DNA of 6,702 nt from Hyphomicrobiales bacterium (GTDB taxonomy: Bacteria > Pseudomonadota > Alphaproteobacteria > Micropepsales > Micropepsaceae), in contig JAFIHO010000370.1 in the NCBI GenBank assembly GCA_017849395.1, positions 1 through 6,702 of the forward strand. Direction: 5' to 3'. The translations under genes and the position numbers were made by a program. Shown piece after piece: positions 6,261-6,702 of the stretch. The notes below the pieces were generated by a model. It worked only from the letters and a program-made list of their open reading frames with translations, was not told the DNA's origin and did not search any database. Positions within the stretch are counted from its first letter, which is position 1. Every line of letters begins with the position of its first letter.

Positions 6261-6576
6261 GCGAAGGTCGCGCCAGCGCGGGCTCAGCTTCGCTTCGCGC
6301 GATGACATGAACGGGCAGGGATGGCTCTGCCAGCGCAACCACATCGGGCGTCTTGGCCAGGTGCGGCGCGGCGGCGAAGGCACAGGTCTGGTGATGCGCG
6401 GAATCGTCGGGCAGCTTCTGCCCATCGGGCGCATGTTGCGCGGGGCCGTTGACGGAGCAGATGACGAACGGCGTTCCCGCCGCTTCGGCGGCAGGCATCC
6501 AGCCAATTGGCACCAGCGCACGCAGCAGCAGCGCGGCAAGCGCGATGTGGCGGATGGCCTGGACGATCCCCTGCAT
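6217..6576 (-). CDS. DUF2946 protein, CruR-like copper-responsive upstream ORF
   Basis: The product has 119 residues. Residues 8-33 form a hydrophobic signal or anchor segment (I-A-L-A-A-L-L-L-R-A-L-V-P-I-G-W-M), followed by F-V-I-C and a loop rich in metal-ligand residues: C40, H48, H61, H62, C65 and H72. The C-terminus is proline-rich and ends R-A-P-P (113-116) plus F-S-A. In Bordetella pertussis the DUF2946 protein CruR is a regulatory upstream ORF: translation arrests on its C-terminal RAPP motif, and copper sensed through CXXC relieves the arrest and triggers Rho-dependent termination before the TonB receptor gene. Place, family and RAPP all match here, but the CXXC position reads C-A-F-A. 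The stop is 56 nt before the receptor start. ATG 6576 is the first start codon after an in-frame stop 12 codons upstream, and it has no good Shine-Dalgarno. A stable periplasmic role is the alternative. Confidence 0.82.
   Translation of the reverse strand: MQGIVQAIRHIALAALLLRALVPIGWMPAAEAAGTPFVICSVNGPAQHAPDGQKLPDDSAHHQTCAFAAAPHLAKTPDVVALAEPSLPVHVIARSEAEPALARPSPQRTQSPRAPPFSA
6229..6240 (-). promoter_or_regulatory. RAPP codons, predicted translation-arrest site
   Basis: On the minus strand CGC-GCG-CCA-CCC encodes R-A-P-P, followed by F-S-A and TGA. In Bordetella CruR the conserved C-terminal RAPP motif causes translation arrest that depends on copper status. Here the motif sits just before the stop and inside the C-rich segment, as that mechanism requires. 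The motif is seen directly; its activity is inferred. Confidence 0.55.
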
Positions 6577-6645
6577 GGCGGCAAGCTGTGCGCTCCGCCG
6601 CCCGCAGGGTCAAGCAACTCCATGTCGCAGGAAACGCCGTTCCTA

Positions 6646-6666
6646 ACCCTCCCCTTGAGGGAGGGT
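6646..6666 (-). promoter_or_regulatory. Possible MerR/CueR-like operator within the palindrome
   Basis: The 21-bp dyad has the size and sequence style of CueR operators and agrees at about 17 of 21 positions with the E. coli copA operator as I remember it. On the minus strand TCGACC (6669-6664) and TAGGAA (6645-6640) sit 18 nt apart, which would be a weak promoter with the long spacer seen in MerR-type promoters, pointing at the CruR-like gene. The same palindrome is also explained by a dispersed repeat, so this is a low-confidence alternative reading. Confidence 0.25.
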
Positions 6667-6702
6667 CGAAATTTGCGCAGCAAATTTCGGGGCGGGGTCG
6701 AA
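6646..6702. repeat. Double palindromic intergenic element, cut by the window edge
   Basis: Two perfect palindromes lie next to each other. The first has ACCCTCCC (6646-6653) and GGGAGGGT (6659-6666), an 8-bp stem with a 5-nt loop. The second has CGAAATTTGC (6667-6676) and GCAAATTTCG (6680-6689), a 10-bp stem with loop GCA. GGGGCGGGGT (6689-6698) follows and can pair with the first arm of palindrome one (one mismatch, one G-T), an alternative fold that encloses palindrome two. GGGTCGAA occurs at 6663-6670 and again at 6695-6702, so a further unit may follow outside the window. Elements of this style are dispersed between genes in alphaproteobacteria. It lies upstream of the copper operon, about 70 nt before the first gene. 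Confidence 0.7.

Noticed and set aside
5360..6310. Open frame of 316 codons on the plus strand
   Set aside because: It lies antisense to the signal peptide and plug of the TonB receptor, shows no domain pattern and has typical shadow composition.
6057..6683. Open frame of 208 codons on the minus strand
   Set aside because: It spans the CruR-like gene and the start of the receptor in another frame. Its composition is Arg/Pro/Ser-rich without motifs, while the competing frames have recognised families.

Overview
The window is GC-rich, densely packed DNA of alphaproteobacterial character. This rests on codon use, short intergenic gaps, a half-length UPF0016/GDT1 protein, a DUF2946-headed copper gene set and a palindromic intergenic repeat; the order cannot be fixed from the sequence. 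The genes fall into two opposed blocks that meet tail to tail at position 2602-2605.

Left block, plus strand (2-2605): the 3' end of a class I SAM-dependent methyltransferase, a six-helix membrane protein of unknown role, a small exported protein with two cysteines, and a TetR-family repressor followed 14 nt later by a MaoC/NodN-type (R)-specific enoyl-CoA hydratase. The TetR and MaoC genes look like one transcription unit. The first three genes show no obvious functional link.

Right block, minus strand (6576 down to 2602): a copper operon in the order DUF2946 (CruR-like) - TonB-dependent receptor - YcnI/DUF1775 - PCuAC copper chaperone - half-size GDT1/UPF0016 transporter. Receptor/ycnI and ycnI/PCuAC each overlap by 11 nt at their start/stop codons. 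The likely division of work is outer-membrane copper uptake (receptor), periplasmic copper binding and hand-over (YcnI, PCuAC), and inner-membrane cation transport (GDT1).

The most interesting feature is the first gene of this operon. It encodes a DUF2946 protein that ends in R-A-P-P plus three residues. In Bordetella pertussis the DUF2946 protein CruR is a copper-sensing upstream ORF: translation arrest on a C-terminal RAPP motif keeps the operon on, and copper binding to a CXXC motif in the nascent chain relieves the arrest and allows Rho-dependent termination before the receptor gene. Here the RAPP motif is intact and a C-rich, G-poor transcript segment spans the end of the gene and the gap to the receptor. 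The usual CXXC, however, is reduced to C-A-F-A. This looks like a CruR-type switch with an altered sensor.

Other regulatory candidates are a hairpin that buries the Shine-Dalgarno of the GDT1 gene directly after the PCuAC stop codon, and a double palindrome upstream of the operon. The latter is either a dispersed repeat or, less likely, a MerR/CueR-like operator.
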